DNA of 64,000 nucleotides from positions 65,271,038 through 65,335,037 of the forward strand of contig JBANSL010000007.1 of the NCBI GenBank assembly GCA_037127255.1, in the 5' to 3' direction. This DNA is from Persicaria tinctoria. Its lineage: Eukaryota > Streptophyta > Magnoliopsida > Caryophyllales > Polygonaceae. The position numbers were made by a program, and so were the translations under genes. Below the pieces are notes generated by a model. The model ran no database searches and was not told the DNA's origin. It worked only from the letters and a program-made list of their open reading frames with translations. Shown piece after piece: positions 10,107 to 21,744 of the stretch (position 1 is the stretch's first letter; each line of letters opens with the position of its first letter).

Positions 10107-12016
10107 CAGTGGCGGCCGCAGAACTTCCCGAAAGGTGGGGCGGAATTCCAAGCTAAAGTGTTGCATCGTCAATTAGTTAACAAAGAATACTTAGCAAAGA
10201 AAGAATCAATTGCACTCTTCAAAGAATCGGCTTTGGTGTCAACAACATGAACAACACCTAAGAAACGCTCCATCACTTCACCATGGTTGTTTACATATCT
10301 AACCACAATAGCCATTTGCTCTTTAATCGAATTATCACGAGCCTCATCAACTAATAGAGAGAAGAATTTGACTCCAATATCAGCAACAATTGCTCTTCTC
10401 GTCAATGCCCCACACGAGGCCACAAGATCATCTTGAGTACGATGACTAGTGAGTTTGAGATTCATAGGTGCATTCTCCATCGCTTTTGCAAGGTCTGGCA
10501 TTCTTTGACGACACCAAGCATGCCACGATAAAAAATTGCCTCTATTTAGTGAGTCTTCCGACTCGTCATGCCCACGAAATGCCTGCCCTCGTACAAGGAG
10601 TTGTCTAGTAAGATCCAAAGAGAAAGACAAACGAGTGCGATAATGAACTTGTGCAGAATGTGATGCAACAGACATCCATCTTGCCACACATTGTTTCTGA
10701 TTAATGAAATCAAAGTACAATATTCGAGCTTCGTTATGGACACCACCAGCTCCACCGACATGATCTCTAAACCTCTCAGGACCATGTCTCCAATTACGAA
10801 ATCCTGATTTCACAAAAGCATCATTCAAGTTCTTACCTTTGGTCGCCCCTTTGAAAAGATAACACCAAAAACAAAAGGCGGCATCAGCAGATACACTGTA
10901 CTCTAACCATATCCATTCCTTGAACCACTTTCCCAGAAAAGCTCTTTTTGACCTATCTCGAGGAAAGTTATGCGATAAAGGTTGGCAAGGACCTTTAGTC
11001 ACATACTCTCTCCTTACAACATCCCTAATTGAAGGTTCATACTCCATTAAAGGCTTCCGCAATGCAGGATCACTAAGAATATTCAAATTATCAATTCTGA
11101 TTTTTTTCTGAATTTGACTATCGGCATCATCTCTCACACTTGGTCGGCTTGGAGCCTCCTCACTACCATCAACAACATCATCTCCATTGTCAAACTCAAC
11201 ATCATCTCCATCAACAACCTCAACATCATCTCCATCAACAACCTCAACATTATCAATCAAAGGACTAGGAGTTGAATTATCCACATTTGCAACTACATTG
11301 CGAGGGGTGGATGATCCAACACTTGGTATTTTGTTGATTCGAGCAAAATATTTATCCATACCGGAATCCCTATTCAAAATTCATAAGCAATAACAATGAA
11401 AAAAAGCCCCAATTCAATCTTCACACTTCAAATCACTTACAAAACTCAATCCCTAAACAAAGAACAACAATTTCAATTCTCCAAATCTCTAATCTTAATT
11501 CATTCATAAACAATGACATAAACAATTTATAATAATCAAAATCTCCAATTTTCACACTTCAAATCTCAAACCCTAAAACCTAACAAAATTTCAATTCTCC
11601 AATTCTCCAAATCAATTCACATTTCAAACCTATCAATTGCAAAGAAATCAAATTCACCAACTCAATTCAAGAGGCAAGTAACTAAAATTAACAAAATAGG
11701 AGCAAAATTACCGATTTGGCGATTTCGAGTCGAAGACTAGTGCGAGAGTGCGAGACTGAGTCGAGACTCGACAGTCACAGGCTCACAGCAGTGCAGTGCA
11801 GGCGGCCGCGCCGGGCCGGTGGACGACTGGTGGTCACTGGTCGCCGGTCGGAATGGTCCAGGCGGCCGGGGCGGATGGTCAGGCAGCGGCAGCGCCCTTC
11901 GCTCGTTCGCCCTTCGCTCGTTCGCCCTTCCCTCTCAGCGTCTTTCCTCTCTGTCTCAAAAGCGCGTATCTGTTGAGAAAAATAAAACACTGGCCAAAAC
12001 GACGTCGTTTTGACTT

Positions 12017-12050
<34 letters not shown>

Positions 12051-12122
12051 TAAACCTAGGGTACCCGCGGCTCGAAAGGTGGGGCGGGCGCGTACGCCCG
12101 CACCACCCCAGGGCCGCCCCTG
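10107..12122 (-). mobile_element. hAT transposon, internally deleted
   Basis: Termini CAGTGGCGGCC (left) and, inverted, CAGGGGCGGCC (right). A perfect 8-bp duplication ATCATAAC flanks it (10099-10106 and 12123-12130). Both subterminal regions contain CGAAAGGTGGGGCGG in the same orientation. It encodes a partial transposase on the minus strand. The promoter side (11700-11980) is strongly CpG-rich, and a run of about 31 T lies at 12019-12049. Confidence 0.93.
10169..11377 (-). pseudogene. hAT transposase N-terminal part (TTF zinc finger / DUF4371, ZMYM1-like)
   Basis: An open frame of 402 codons. The N-terminus carries an acidic tract (DDVEVVDGDDVEF) with a short internal repeat. Residues about 150-200 contain CFWCYLF and the GFRNWRHG context of the TTF-type zinc finger found in plant ZMYM1-like hAT proteins. 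At about residue 344 SLLVDEARDNSIKEQMAIV matches the segment with the first catalytic Asp of this family. The protein then stops after SLLTN, 62 bp from the element end, so the second Asp, the Glu and the C-terminal hAT dimerisation region are missing; intact relatives are about 700-800 residues. The reading frame itself is unbroken, which suggests a recent internal deletion. Confidence 0.85.
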
Positions 12123-12130
12123 ATCATAAC

Positions 12131-13020
12131 TATATACGAACACCGTACACGATATTTACATGTAAATTAACATCAACCACTAATTTATCTACTAACTTAC
12201 AATAAATATTATAGTATTTTCAATCACAATATAATTTTTTCTTGTAACGCAATATACATAGGGGATAGTCGATAGGTCATTTACAATAATATGTTACAAT
12301 ATGAGTTTCTTTTCTATTACTCCATATTACAATAAATTATGTATTACAATACAACATGGAATCACAATATACTCTTACTTGTAACACAGTTACTAATCAC
12401 AAATTGATATTGTAGTTGTGGGGCTACATTCCAAACCAAGAGGTTAATTTGAAGGTCAAACCCCCTAGAAAATATATTCTCTTGTGAGTGATATGATCAT
12501 GAACCGATTAAATAGGCCACATAGTACCCGATCGATGTAGATATAGAGCGGCTGAGCCGATCAAACTGGACTAAGATAAAAAAAACCCACACATAGGTCA
12601 TTACAATAATATTACGTTACATTAATATAACTTTCTTTTCTACTATTACAATAAATTATCCATTATAATATATACAACATGGAATTCCATACAATGGAGA
12701 AGACTTACTTCAGTGCTAAAAAAAACTTCACTCTTCAATGGAGTTTTGACGTTTTAGGTTTAATTAAGAAAATTGTTGTGAAAGGTTATTTGATGCTAAT
12801 GACGATAAATCTTAATTATATGGGCGGTTACTAGTTGCAAACGAGATTATAGGCGTGAATTCCGTGAAAACATTATAAGGATCTACAGTCTAGTACCTGA
12901 CAAGGGTATTTATGCCATTATAGATTACAAGGGTCTACTTTCCAATAAAAATACTACATGGGTCTATTTACTTCCATAAATACTAAATAGGGTCTAAAAG
13001 CCTCGTTAACTCTAAAATAT
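12131..13020. other. AT-rich CACTA interior, nothing recognised
   Basis: Low-complexity TTACAATA-type sequence without open frames. No termini or target duplications found. Confidence 0.4.
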
Positions 13021-13044
13021 TTGTTGGCGAATAGTCACGACCAT

Positions 13045-13290
13045 AAGATGGTTACAAAAGCCAATCCCGATTCCATCTCCGATTTTATCCCTGAATCTGT
13101 CTCCAAATCCGTTCTTGAATTTGTCTCTGAATGCGTCTCCGAATTCGTCGCCGAATTTGTTCCCGAATTCGTCCCTGAATCCGTCCCAAAATATGTCTCC
13201 GAATTCGTCCCTTAGAATCCTCCCCCAAATTAATCCCCTATTCGTTCCCAAATCCGTCCCTGAATTTGTTCCTAAACCCATATCTGAATC
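13045..13290. repeat. CACTA subterminal array, left side
   Basis: Around fifteen diverged copies of a roughly 15-bp unit close to GTCTCCGAATTCGTCCC. The unit recurs inverted at 27960-28100 and 39925-40210 on the right side. Open frames in the array arise because the unit length is a multiple of three. Confidence 0.75.
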
Positions 13291-13404
13291 CATAGATATT
13301 TCATATAGATATATAGAGAGATATAAAATACTGGTTCAATTTTATAATATTATAGATACAACTTTCAATTAAATTTACCATGAGTGCTACTCTGTGTATA
13401 ATAA

Positions 13405-13611
13405 ACTAGTATAAGTCATGTGCACGAACAATATAATAATACAATATTATAAATAATATATATAGATTCGAATAGATAAATATAAATATAAATAATTTTC
13501 CCACCAAAAAATATAGATATAAATAAAATATTTTTATATTCATTTTTAATATGCACCGATGGATTGTAGCTACATATTATCGCTACATAATATTGTAATA
13601 CTTTATTTTAG

Positions 13612-13663
<52 letters not shown>

Positions 13664-13963
13664 TAACAATTATTGAATAATTAATATTTATATAAATAAT
13701 TTTTTCCACCAAAAAATAATCTAGGTATAAATAAAATAGCACCTATAAAATACTATATATTTATCTACTAATATTTTTGATAAGTGTATGATTATGAAAT
13801 ATTTTTTTATTTATATTTTTGTAAATTAACTATATATATATATAGATTGTAGCTTAATTATATAAGTTTCTATAAAATATTACAACATATTATCTTATTA
13901 ATATTTTTTTCCTATAATCAACCTCAATGCACCACATAAGACGCTATGCATCGATTTTAGTAT
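13405..13963 (-). mobile_element. Short Helitron-like element
   Basis: Read on the minus strand it ends in CTAG followed by T. The other end carries ATGCATCGATTTTAGTATA, nearly the same as the end of the unit at 17763-18160, and the interior shares AATAGCACCTAT with that unit. The exact 5' end is not resolved. A (TA)n run at about 13615-13661 lies inside. Confidence 0.5.
13615..13661. repeat. (TA)n microsatellite
   Basis: Uninterrupted TA dinucleotides, about 23 units. Confidence 0.95.
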
Positions 13964-14664
13964 ATGTATACACATATACTGAGATAGATATAATGAAAAA
14001 AAACTAGGTTATGTAACTACATAAATATTATATTTGTTATATATCAACGATATCACAAAAGATGGAGTGCAAATGGAACAAGGATAGACTATCGATTCCC
14101 TTCCACTTATTGAACGGACAAGAGATCGAAAAAAATAAAAAATAAAAAGTAAATTAACTAAGTATTTTCATTATAGTCAATATTTCATACTGTATTATTT
14201 TGCAAGGATGTATTTGTGAATGAAATCAATCAATCTCAACCAATCATAATGATTCATATATATATGAATCAGAATCGTTTATATATTCTATCAAATATAT
14301 TTTTAGTCAATTTTTCATACCTAACTAGGAAATACAACTTCATTTAATAAATAAGAGAAAAGATTTCCTTTGAAAGAATCTTGATATTATAATACTCTCA
14401 TAATCTCAAAATTTACATCGTTTGACTTTTTACATATTTTTTTAAAGGTAAAAGCTCTATAAAAATGTATTTTGTTTTTAAAAACCAATATTAATTACAT
14501 ACAATATCATTTTAAACTATTATTTTAAACAATGGGATGAATTTAATTTTTTTATATAAATATAGTACGTTCCAAATATATGAATTTTTTTTGGAGCAAC
14601 CAATCTATATATATAATGAACACAAATTTTGTTTTTATAATAACCTTAATTTTTGGATTTTCAC
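13964..14664. other. AT-rich CACTA interior, nothing recognised
   Basis: No coding potential, termini or repeats of note. Confidence 0.4.
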
Positions 14665-15115
14665 TAGACTTGTCAAACGGGTCATTCGGGTCGGGTTCGG
14701 GCCGGGTCACTTCGGATTTCGGGTCAAACGGATCCCGGGTAAAACGGGTTTTGGGTATTTTTGGGTTGACTCGAACCCGGATTTGACCGGGTTTCGGGTC
14801 ATTTCGGATCAATTTCGGGTTTGTCTATTTTTCTTTTTTTAAATTAAAAAAATCAAGATTTGATAATTTTGTGATAAATTTTAATTATATATAAAAAAAT
14901 TAATTATATATAATTATAAATCAACCGGGTCAACCGGGTAAATCGGCTCGAAATTACCGGGTCAATCGGGTCACCGGGTCGAAACCCAGATTACCAGGAA
15001 AATTTTGGGTTTTTCGGGTTCGGGTCGAAAAAAAAATTCGGGTCAAACTCTCTAGGTTCGGGTCGGAAATTTTTCGGGCCGGGTCACCGGGTCGGGTTGT
15101 GTTTTGACAGGTCTA
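14665..15115. mobile_element. hAT MITE with GGGTC/CGGGT-rich arms
   Basis: Termini TAGACTTGTCAAA and, inverted, TAGACCTGTCAAA. A perfect 8-bp duplication ATTTTCAC flanks it (14657-14664, 15116-15123). Both arms are rich in CGGGTC/ACCCG words. Relatives lie at 42733-43378 and 46189-46916. Confidence 0.9.
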
Positions 15116-15714
15116 ATTTTCACCCAACCAACCTAATCCACATAAAATGTCACATGATAAAAATTTTAAATATTTTTTAACCGTTGAGATTTATTTATTC
15201 TGACTATTAAATGATAAATATTTTTGCTTAGATATCATAATTAATCACCTTAATTGTACGATTTACTCCCAATCAACCGAACTTAGAAAAAAATTCAACG
15301 AATGAAATTTTGGACAAGTTTCTTTAATTGATCTAGCTATAACCGTAAGCATATTTTTTATTAGGTGTTATAAGCATCTTTATTTTAGGAATTTCACTTA
15401 GTCAGCCTATTATACTTAAATCTTAATCTCGTATAATTTTTACACATTTTTCATAAATGTTAATTATTAATTTTTTATTTACTTTATCAAAAATATATAT
15501 TTTCTATTTTATGTTAATGTATGTTAGTAGTTTATTTAATTTTATAATAGTAATTTTTTATACTTAATAATTTTTATTTTTAGTTTTATTTTTAAAAAAA
15601 ATGCAGGCACGAGGAATTTATTAGTTTTTATCTTATAAAGTATTTAATTGTAATTCTCATATGTTGCACTATGTTTAAAAAGAATTTCCGATTTTGTCTT
15701 TACTTTAAATAATA
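15116..15714. other. AT-rich CACTA interior
   Basis: No genes. The final stretch 15646-15712 is repeated at 25406-25472, on the other side of the Helitron-like unit. Confidence 0.5.
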
Positions 15715-16990
15715 CTAGTACAATCCCCGCGCCATGGCGCGTGCGCAAGGGGAAAAAAATATAAGATATCTATTATAAGGATGAACCAGAGATAATAATA
15801 AAAAATACAAATAAAAATCAATAGTGTGTTATGGTAACAAATATGTGAATTGATGAAATCGATTTGTTAGACTTCGACCATAGGATTCCTGGAAGACAAA
15901 AAAAGAGTTTGGTTATATGAATGGATTTGTATGGAAACAAAAAGTTACATAATGAAGATAAAAAAGGAATTCTGGATGGGTGATACCATGTTCTTCAATC
16001 TCTAAATGAATGTACTCGGGCTGTGTAAACAAATTAATAAACCCAAGATGAATAATATTAATAGGAGTATGATATAAGTTATACATGCAAGCAAAGAAAA
16101 AAAAAACATGTTATAGAATGTACCTATTAGGCTAAAAATTCCTAAGATTTCTTTGTATAACCCAAAATCTGGCATAATCTAAACAAATTAAAAAAAATTA
16201 TTTGGAAAGAAACTGATATTTTAGGTGATTGGAATTTCGGAAATAGGATATGTGATAAGAGAAAATCAGAAGTGAAGATATATTTTATGATAGACTTGAA
16301 GAGAATCTCGGATTTTAGGTAACTGATTTGTAGTAAAATATGATTTGAGACATGATAGGATATGTGAAGGATTAAAAAATGAAAAAAATAAAAAATTATG
16401 TAACGTCCGAGATTTTTTAAAATATTATTTATATAAATTATAGATTTATTCTAAATTAAAATTCGTTTAAGATCCAAGACACGGGAAAATTTTGAAAATT
16501 TACGTATTCGATAAACCGAATTATTTTATTTCTCGAGACCACTCCCGGCATAAACTTGTTATTCGAACTTAGATATGAATTTATTTCTCCATATATTTCC
16601 AAGGCTTGAAAATATTTTCGGGTTTCATTATTTAGTTCGGTTTCAGACGTTTATATTAAATTTAATTTAATCACGTCGGGTTAAGATCAATAAGCGAATT
16701 TCAAAATTTATTCCGGGTATTAAGTTGTCATTTCTCCCTATTTAATACCCTTCCAATCAAGCCACCCTACATCTAACCCCTCCCACGCCCCTAACCTGTT
16801 TTCCCTCTTCCTAGCTGTAAGCTAACCCCTCCCCTATAAACCCATCAGTTCATCACCACTCTATCGTTGTCTTTCCCGTCTCAACTCCCCCCATCTTTCA
16901 TATCCTCCTTCGGCATTCCTCCATCCCCACCTGTTCACGTCGCCAGCAACACCATCACCGTCTCCTGCTCAACACCTCACCTCCTCCGGC

Positions 16991-17062
16991 GCCCTTTGAA
17001 GAGGAAGGAGGAACAGATGATGGGAACTCCCATCATTTGTTCCTCCTTCCTCTTCAAAGGGC
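16991..17062. repeat. Near-perfect 35-bp hairpin inside the solo LTR
   Basis: Left arm 16991-17025 and right arm 17028-17062 are reverse complements with one mismatch; the loop is AC. The arms begin GCCCTTTGAAGAGGAAGG and end with its complement. Confidence 0.95.
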
Positions 17063-17762
17063 ATCAGCAAAAGCACCACCCTGCACCTCCCTCGACGTCT
17101 ACCAGTGCCCCAAGACAGACCAAGGAGCTCTCAACGGCACCACCGAGCCATCGATGGTCCACCGCCCATTCAAGCACGAGACAACCTTCCGGTAAGCCGT
17201 TCTCCTTCGTTTCTGATCCAAACCACTCTCGAGCCCTATCATCGCACTTACCCACATCCGACGCAGGTCCGACGAGCCATCGCGAGCCTCCGACGATTCC
17301 CAGAACTCCGATCGAGAGCTCCGAAGTCGCGAACCCCCTCGGTGAGCTTCCACATTTCCCTTCTCTGTTTCGTTTCGATTCAGTCCTTGGGTCGGGCTAT
17401 GGGCTAGTGGCAAGTGAGCGAGAGCTGAGTGCGGGGAGTCGGGAGAGCTCGAGAGCTCCGGCGAGCTCGAGGGATGCGCGGCGAGGGTGAGGACGAGCGA
17501 GTGCGTGCGTGTGAGAGGTGAGCAGCGAGAGTGTGCGAGAGAGGTGCGAGCTATGAGCGTGAGGTGGTCTAGGTGAGCAGGAGGCCGAGCTGGGCGAGTC
17601 CGGGCGAACAGGCGCGTCGGTAGGGCTCTCCGAGGCGGTCGGCGTCGAGCTTCAGGCGGGAGCGAGATCGAACAGAGCTGACGGGGTAGGGCTTCGGTTT
17701 GAATCTGGGGAAGGAGATGCCAATAGGGCGTGGTGGGCCCCTTTTTCTAACTTATATATATA

Positions 17763-18160
17763 CTAGTGTAGATCCCGTCCCGTGTACGGAAAATAGCACC
17801 TATCAAATATTACATAATCTAAATATAAATAAAATAGCACATATCAAATATTACATATTTATCTATTAATATTTTTGGTAAGTATGACTATGAAAATTAG
17901 TTTTATTAATTATTTTTATTATTACTGCTATTACGTTTAATTATATTGATATAGTTTTTTCCTTATATAATATTTACTCTTTTATAAGATATTCCATCTA
18001 TTCAATTATATGTGTTAATGGTAAAATAAAATAATTATTTTTATTAGATTTCCTTTTTGACGGGAGAAAGTTATGCGAGACTCGCTCACGCGCTGCCACG
18101 TAGGCAAATTCACTCACATGCCGCCACGCAGGCACCAATGCATCGGTTTTAGTATATGTA
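17763..18160 (-). mobile_element. Short Helitron-like element
   Basis: Minus-strand 3' end: the small stem CCGTACACGG, then a terminal CTAG at 17763-17766 followed by T. The other end carries ATGCATCGGTTTTAGTATA; the next Helitron-like unit starts at 18161, apparently inserted into this end. Confidence 0.55.
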
Positions 18161-19480
18161 CTAGTTTTACTACCCGCGCGTTTCGCGGTTTCTTAATAAA
18201 TAAATTATATATATCATTTTATTATATTTTTTTTATCATATTTATTACTAATAAATATGAGATTGTAAATTTTTTTGATATCTTATATTGTTTTTAAAGC
18301 ATATACTTTGAAATTTTAGACATGATAACATGAATATATAAGATAACAAATTTCTCTCGTAAATTATTTATATTTTAGGTAAATATTAATCAAGATAGGA
18401 CTATATTTTAATTATTTTTTTTTATTAAAATTATTTAATTGTAATTATCAGTTATGGTGGACACATAAGATGATAGGTGTTTAAAAGAAAATCATTAATT
18501 GACATGTCAAAAAAATTCGGGCCAGATTGCACTGTTTTAGTATCATATATAATAAAATAAATAAATATTAGCTAATACTTTTTTAAAATATAATAAAATA
18601 AAAAATATTGTAACAAAAAAATAAAGGGTGCATTCTTTTTTATATATACCAATACTTTGAGTATGAAAATAAATAAAAAATAATTATTAAGTTGTTAAGA
18701 AATACCAAATGGACTTTAAAAAAGACGACGTTATACTATACGGATCGGAGTACTAAATAATTGACATTGAAAACTTGAGCTTCATTTAAATCGTTTTTCA
18801 GTTTATCTTTTCTTTTTTGTCAAAATTTATTTTTATTTTGGATATAATTTATTTATCATGAAAATATGTAATGAAAAGTAAATTATGTTCATCTTTAAGT
18901 TATATCGGTTAAATATAATCCGATCCTAAGTTAGTGGGGAAATCACATATTAAAGGCTAATCGTAATTTATACATTACTTCAATTAAATATTGCATTTTC
19001 ATGCCATGTTTTTATTTTCTTAGTGACCTTATATATACCCCACTTAATTAGTAAAATAAAAGCAATTCAGAATTTTAATTAAAATATTTACCATATGATC
19101 GATGAAATTTGATTAAAAAAAAAGTAAGAAGATAAGGTAATTTAAATAATATATTACGGAGTATTAACTTATATTTTGACTTAAATAAAGAAATATTCAT
19201 CTTAAAAGTCATAATTCTTTATCTATTATGTAAATATCTATTATGTAAATTATCAAAATGTAACTAATCAAGGTATGATAAGATTTTGTTATTTAAATCA
19301 ATTGTGATTATTAATAATGATAAGTTAAAAGGATGTGGAATTATTAGTTGACGTGGCTAAAATTTATTGGATTATCATTAATTGACGTGTCAAAAAACCC
19401 GGCCAGATTGCACCACAGAACGACACGTGAGCGAATCGCACAAGAGTCCGCCACATAGGATTTCCACGCCTCTGTTAGCA
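18161..19480 (-). mobile_element. Helitron-like element(s)
   Basis: Minus-strand 3' end: stem CCGCG-AAACG-CGCGG-like hairpin (plus strand CCGCGCGTTTCGCGG), then CTAG at 18161-18164 followed by T. Helitron-type 5' segments with GCCAGATTGCAC occur at about 18530-18560 and again at 19390-19475, so two units or a duplicated end may be present. Non-coding. Confidence 0.5.
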
Positions 19481-19485
19481 TAGTA

Positions 19486-21739
19486 CTCGTGCGTAACGCA
19501 CGAGATTTGTAAAATATATTATATTATTTAAAAGATACTATCATAATTTATTTGCATTATATATTAGATATATTATAATATTATAATGAGATGAAAATGA
19601 TATAGACAAATAATATTAATTTGGAAAAAATAACGATTATATTGAATTAGTATATAATATATGGCAAAACGTCAATATCTACCTTTCTAGATAGACACAG
19701 TTGCATGCATTAATGTAGAGATTGTTTCAAATTTTTTGTTTCGCCTTCTAATTTTTTTAGTAACTTGATTGGTTACTTTGAACCACTGTTCCAAAAAACC
19801 CTTCAAGACCCGTCTAGACCCCCGCCTAAACCCTTAACCTCGCCTCACCGCCAAGGCCGCCATGGTCGTCGAAACCCGCCTAGACTTCAAAGACCCGCCA
19901 TGAAATATGCCTAGACCCCGCTTAGACCATGCCTAGACCCTTAACCCTACCCTGCCGCCAAGCACCCGCCAAGCGCTTGTTAGAACATTGCTTTGAACAT
20001 TAAAAAATATTTGTTGCCATAATAAGTTGAAAGGTAGAACCACATATTTTGTTAGGCGGATTACACATTCGAAAAATGCTAGTTGAGCCCAATATATTAA
20101 GATTTATATACTAATAGTTTTACCGGATGGATATTTATACAATTACGTTTTATAACTTAATCAATTTAAGCGAGTCTTGAATTGTCACATGTCTTACACA
20201 CACGTGCTTTCTTAATAAATTTGGATCAAATTTGATCGATTTATATTATACTATTTTAAATTCTAATGTGGTGAAAACACATCAGAATGTAAGAGACTCT
20301 AGTCTTAATATAGTTTCATCATACTTATAATTGATTATCAAAAATTGGAAAAATGTTAAGCTTAAAATACTAATTAATTTGAATAAAAATTGGTTGTTAG
20401 TGTTATATGCATTATTGTTATAGAAAATAGCTCAAAAAAATATTTATTTGAAATTAAACAAATATAATAGTAAAAAAAGTATAAATGAATAGATCGAACT
20501 CATTAATAGAAAAAAAAAACTTCTTGTTAGAAAAAGAATGATGTGTGAAAATACATCATCAACAAATTCGTCACAATTATTTCATACAAAATCTAGTTCA
20601 GAAGTGAGAAAGAAAAATAAAGGCATCAATTCAAGGAACCATAAACTAAATTGCAATGTAGATGTGAGAAAGAAAAATAAAGGGAACAAATTCGTCACAG
20701 TTATTTACTATTAGTAAGATGATTTTAATGAAAATTATTATATTGATTTGTTATGATTAAATATGTTGACAACAACAACAATTATAATAATAAAAAAAAA
20801 AATAATTACACAACCTTTATCTTTTAATGTAAACAATAGCAACAAAGTGGCCAATAAGGTTGCACACCTTTGTCACTCTACCTATGGGGACCATATAACA
20901 TCTAACAAAGATCTGCATGATCTCATCCGTTTGGATGCGCTTGGATAGTCCTCTATCCAAATTTTGACCTAATAAAAAAAATAAAAAATAAAAAATAACA
21001 ACCGGTAAAATAAAAAAAATTGTAAATAAAAGATGATAACGGTATTTACAAATTTGTATATAGGAAGAACCTAACAACTATTCAAATTTAAAATATTCAA
21101 ATTCAAATAAATATTTTGGGTAAATAATTAAGTAATTTGATTAGTAAAAATTAATTAATTATAAAGGTGGGACCATGATTCATGTGAAGTTGCCACGTAA
21201 GCCTATTTATAAGCAAAAGTCGCCAAGTGGCATCTTCACCATCTGTTTTAGTATTATATTAGATATTAAAAAAAAAAAAAAATTACACAACCTTTATCTT
21301 TTAATGTAAACAATAGCAACAGAGTGACCAATAAGGTTGCACACCTTTGTCACTCTGCCTATGGGGACCATATAACATCTAACAAAGATCTGCATGATCT
21401 CATCCGTTTGGATGCGCTTGGATAGTCCTCTATCCAAATTTTTACCTAATAAAAAAAATAAAAAATAAAAAATAACAACCGGTAAAATAAAAAAATTGTA
21501 AATAAAAGATGATAACGGTATTTACAAATTTGTATATAGGAAGAACCTAACAACTATTCAAATTTAAAATATTCAAATTCAAATAAATATTTTGGGTAAA
21601 TAATTAAGTAATTTGATTAGTAAAAATTAATTAATTATAAAGGTGGGACCATGATTCATGTGAAGTTGCCACGTAAGCCTATTTATAAGCAAAAGTCGCC
21701 AAGTGGCATCTTCAGCATCTGTTTTAGTATTATATTAGA
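19486..21739 (-). mobile_element. Helitron-like element with duplicated 5' end
   Basis: The 9-bp-arm palindrome at 19486-19504 (CTCGTGCGT/ACGCACGAG) marks the minus-strand 3' end, although the terminal CTRR is degenerate. The 5' end TCTAATATAATACTAAAACA occurs at 21739 and, identically, at 21263. Non-coding. Confidence 0.5.
19790..19985. repeat. CCCGCCTAGACC-type imperfect repeats
   Basis: Several copies of words such as GACCCGTCTAGACC, CCCGCCTAGACTT and ATGCCTAGACCC within 200 bp, a C-rich island in AT-rich sequence. Possibly a small inserted MITE; no target duplication was identified. Confidence 0.4.
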
Positions 21740-21744
21740 TATTA
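20804..21744. repeat. Tandem duplication, two copies of about 477 bp
   Basis: 20804-21266 and 21281-21744 are nearly identical (a handful of substitutions and single-base indels by eye). Each copy ends with the Helitron-type 5' terminus. Confidence 0.92.

Noticed and set aside
13021..13372. Coding sequence with repeated DEFGD- or SEFVP-type peptides on either strand
   Set aside because: Explained by 15-bp CACTA subterminal units; the frame stays open because the unit length is divisible by three.
16867..17490. Ser/Pro-rich 207-codon protein
   Set aside because: Lies in a solo LTR and spans a hairpin; the sister LTRs have a different open frame in the same place, so selection on a protein is unlikely.
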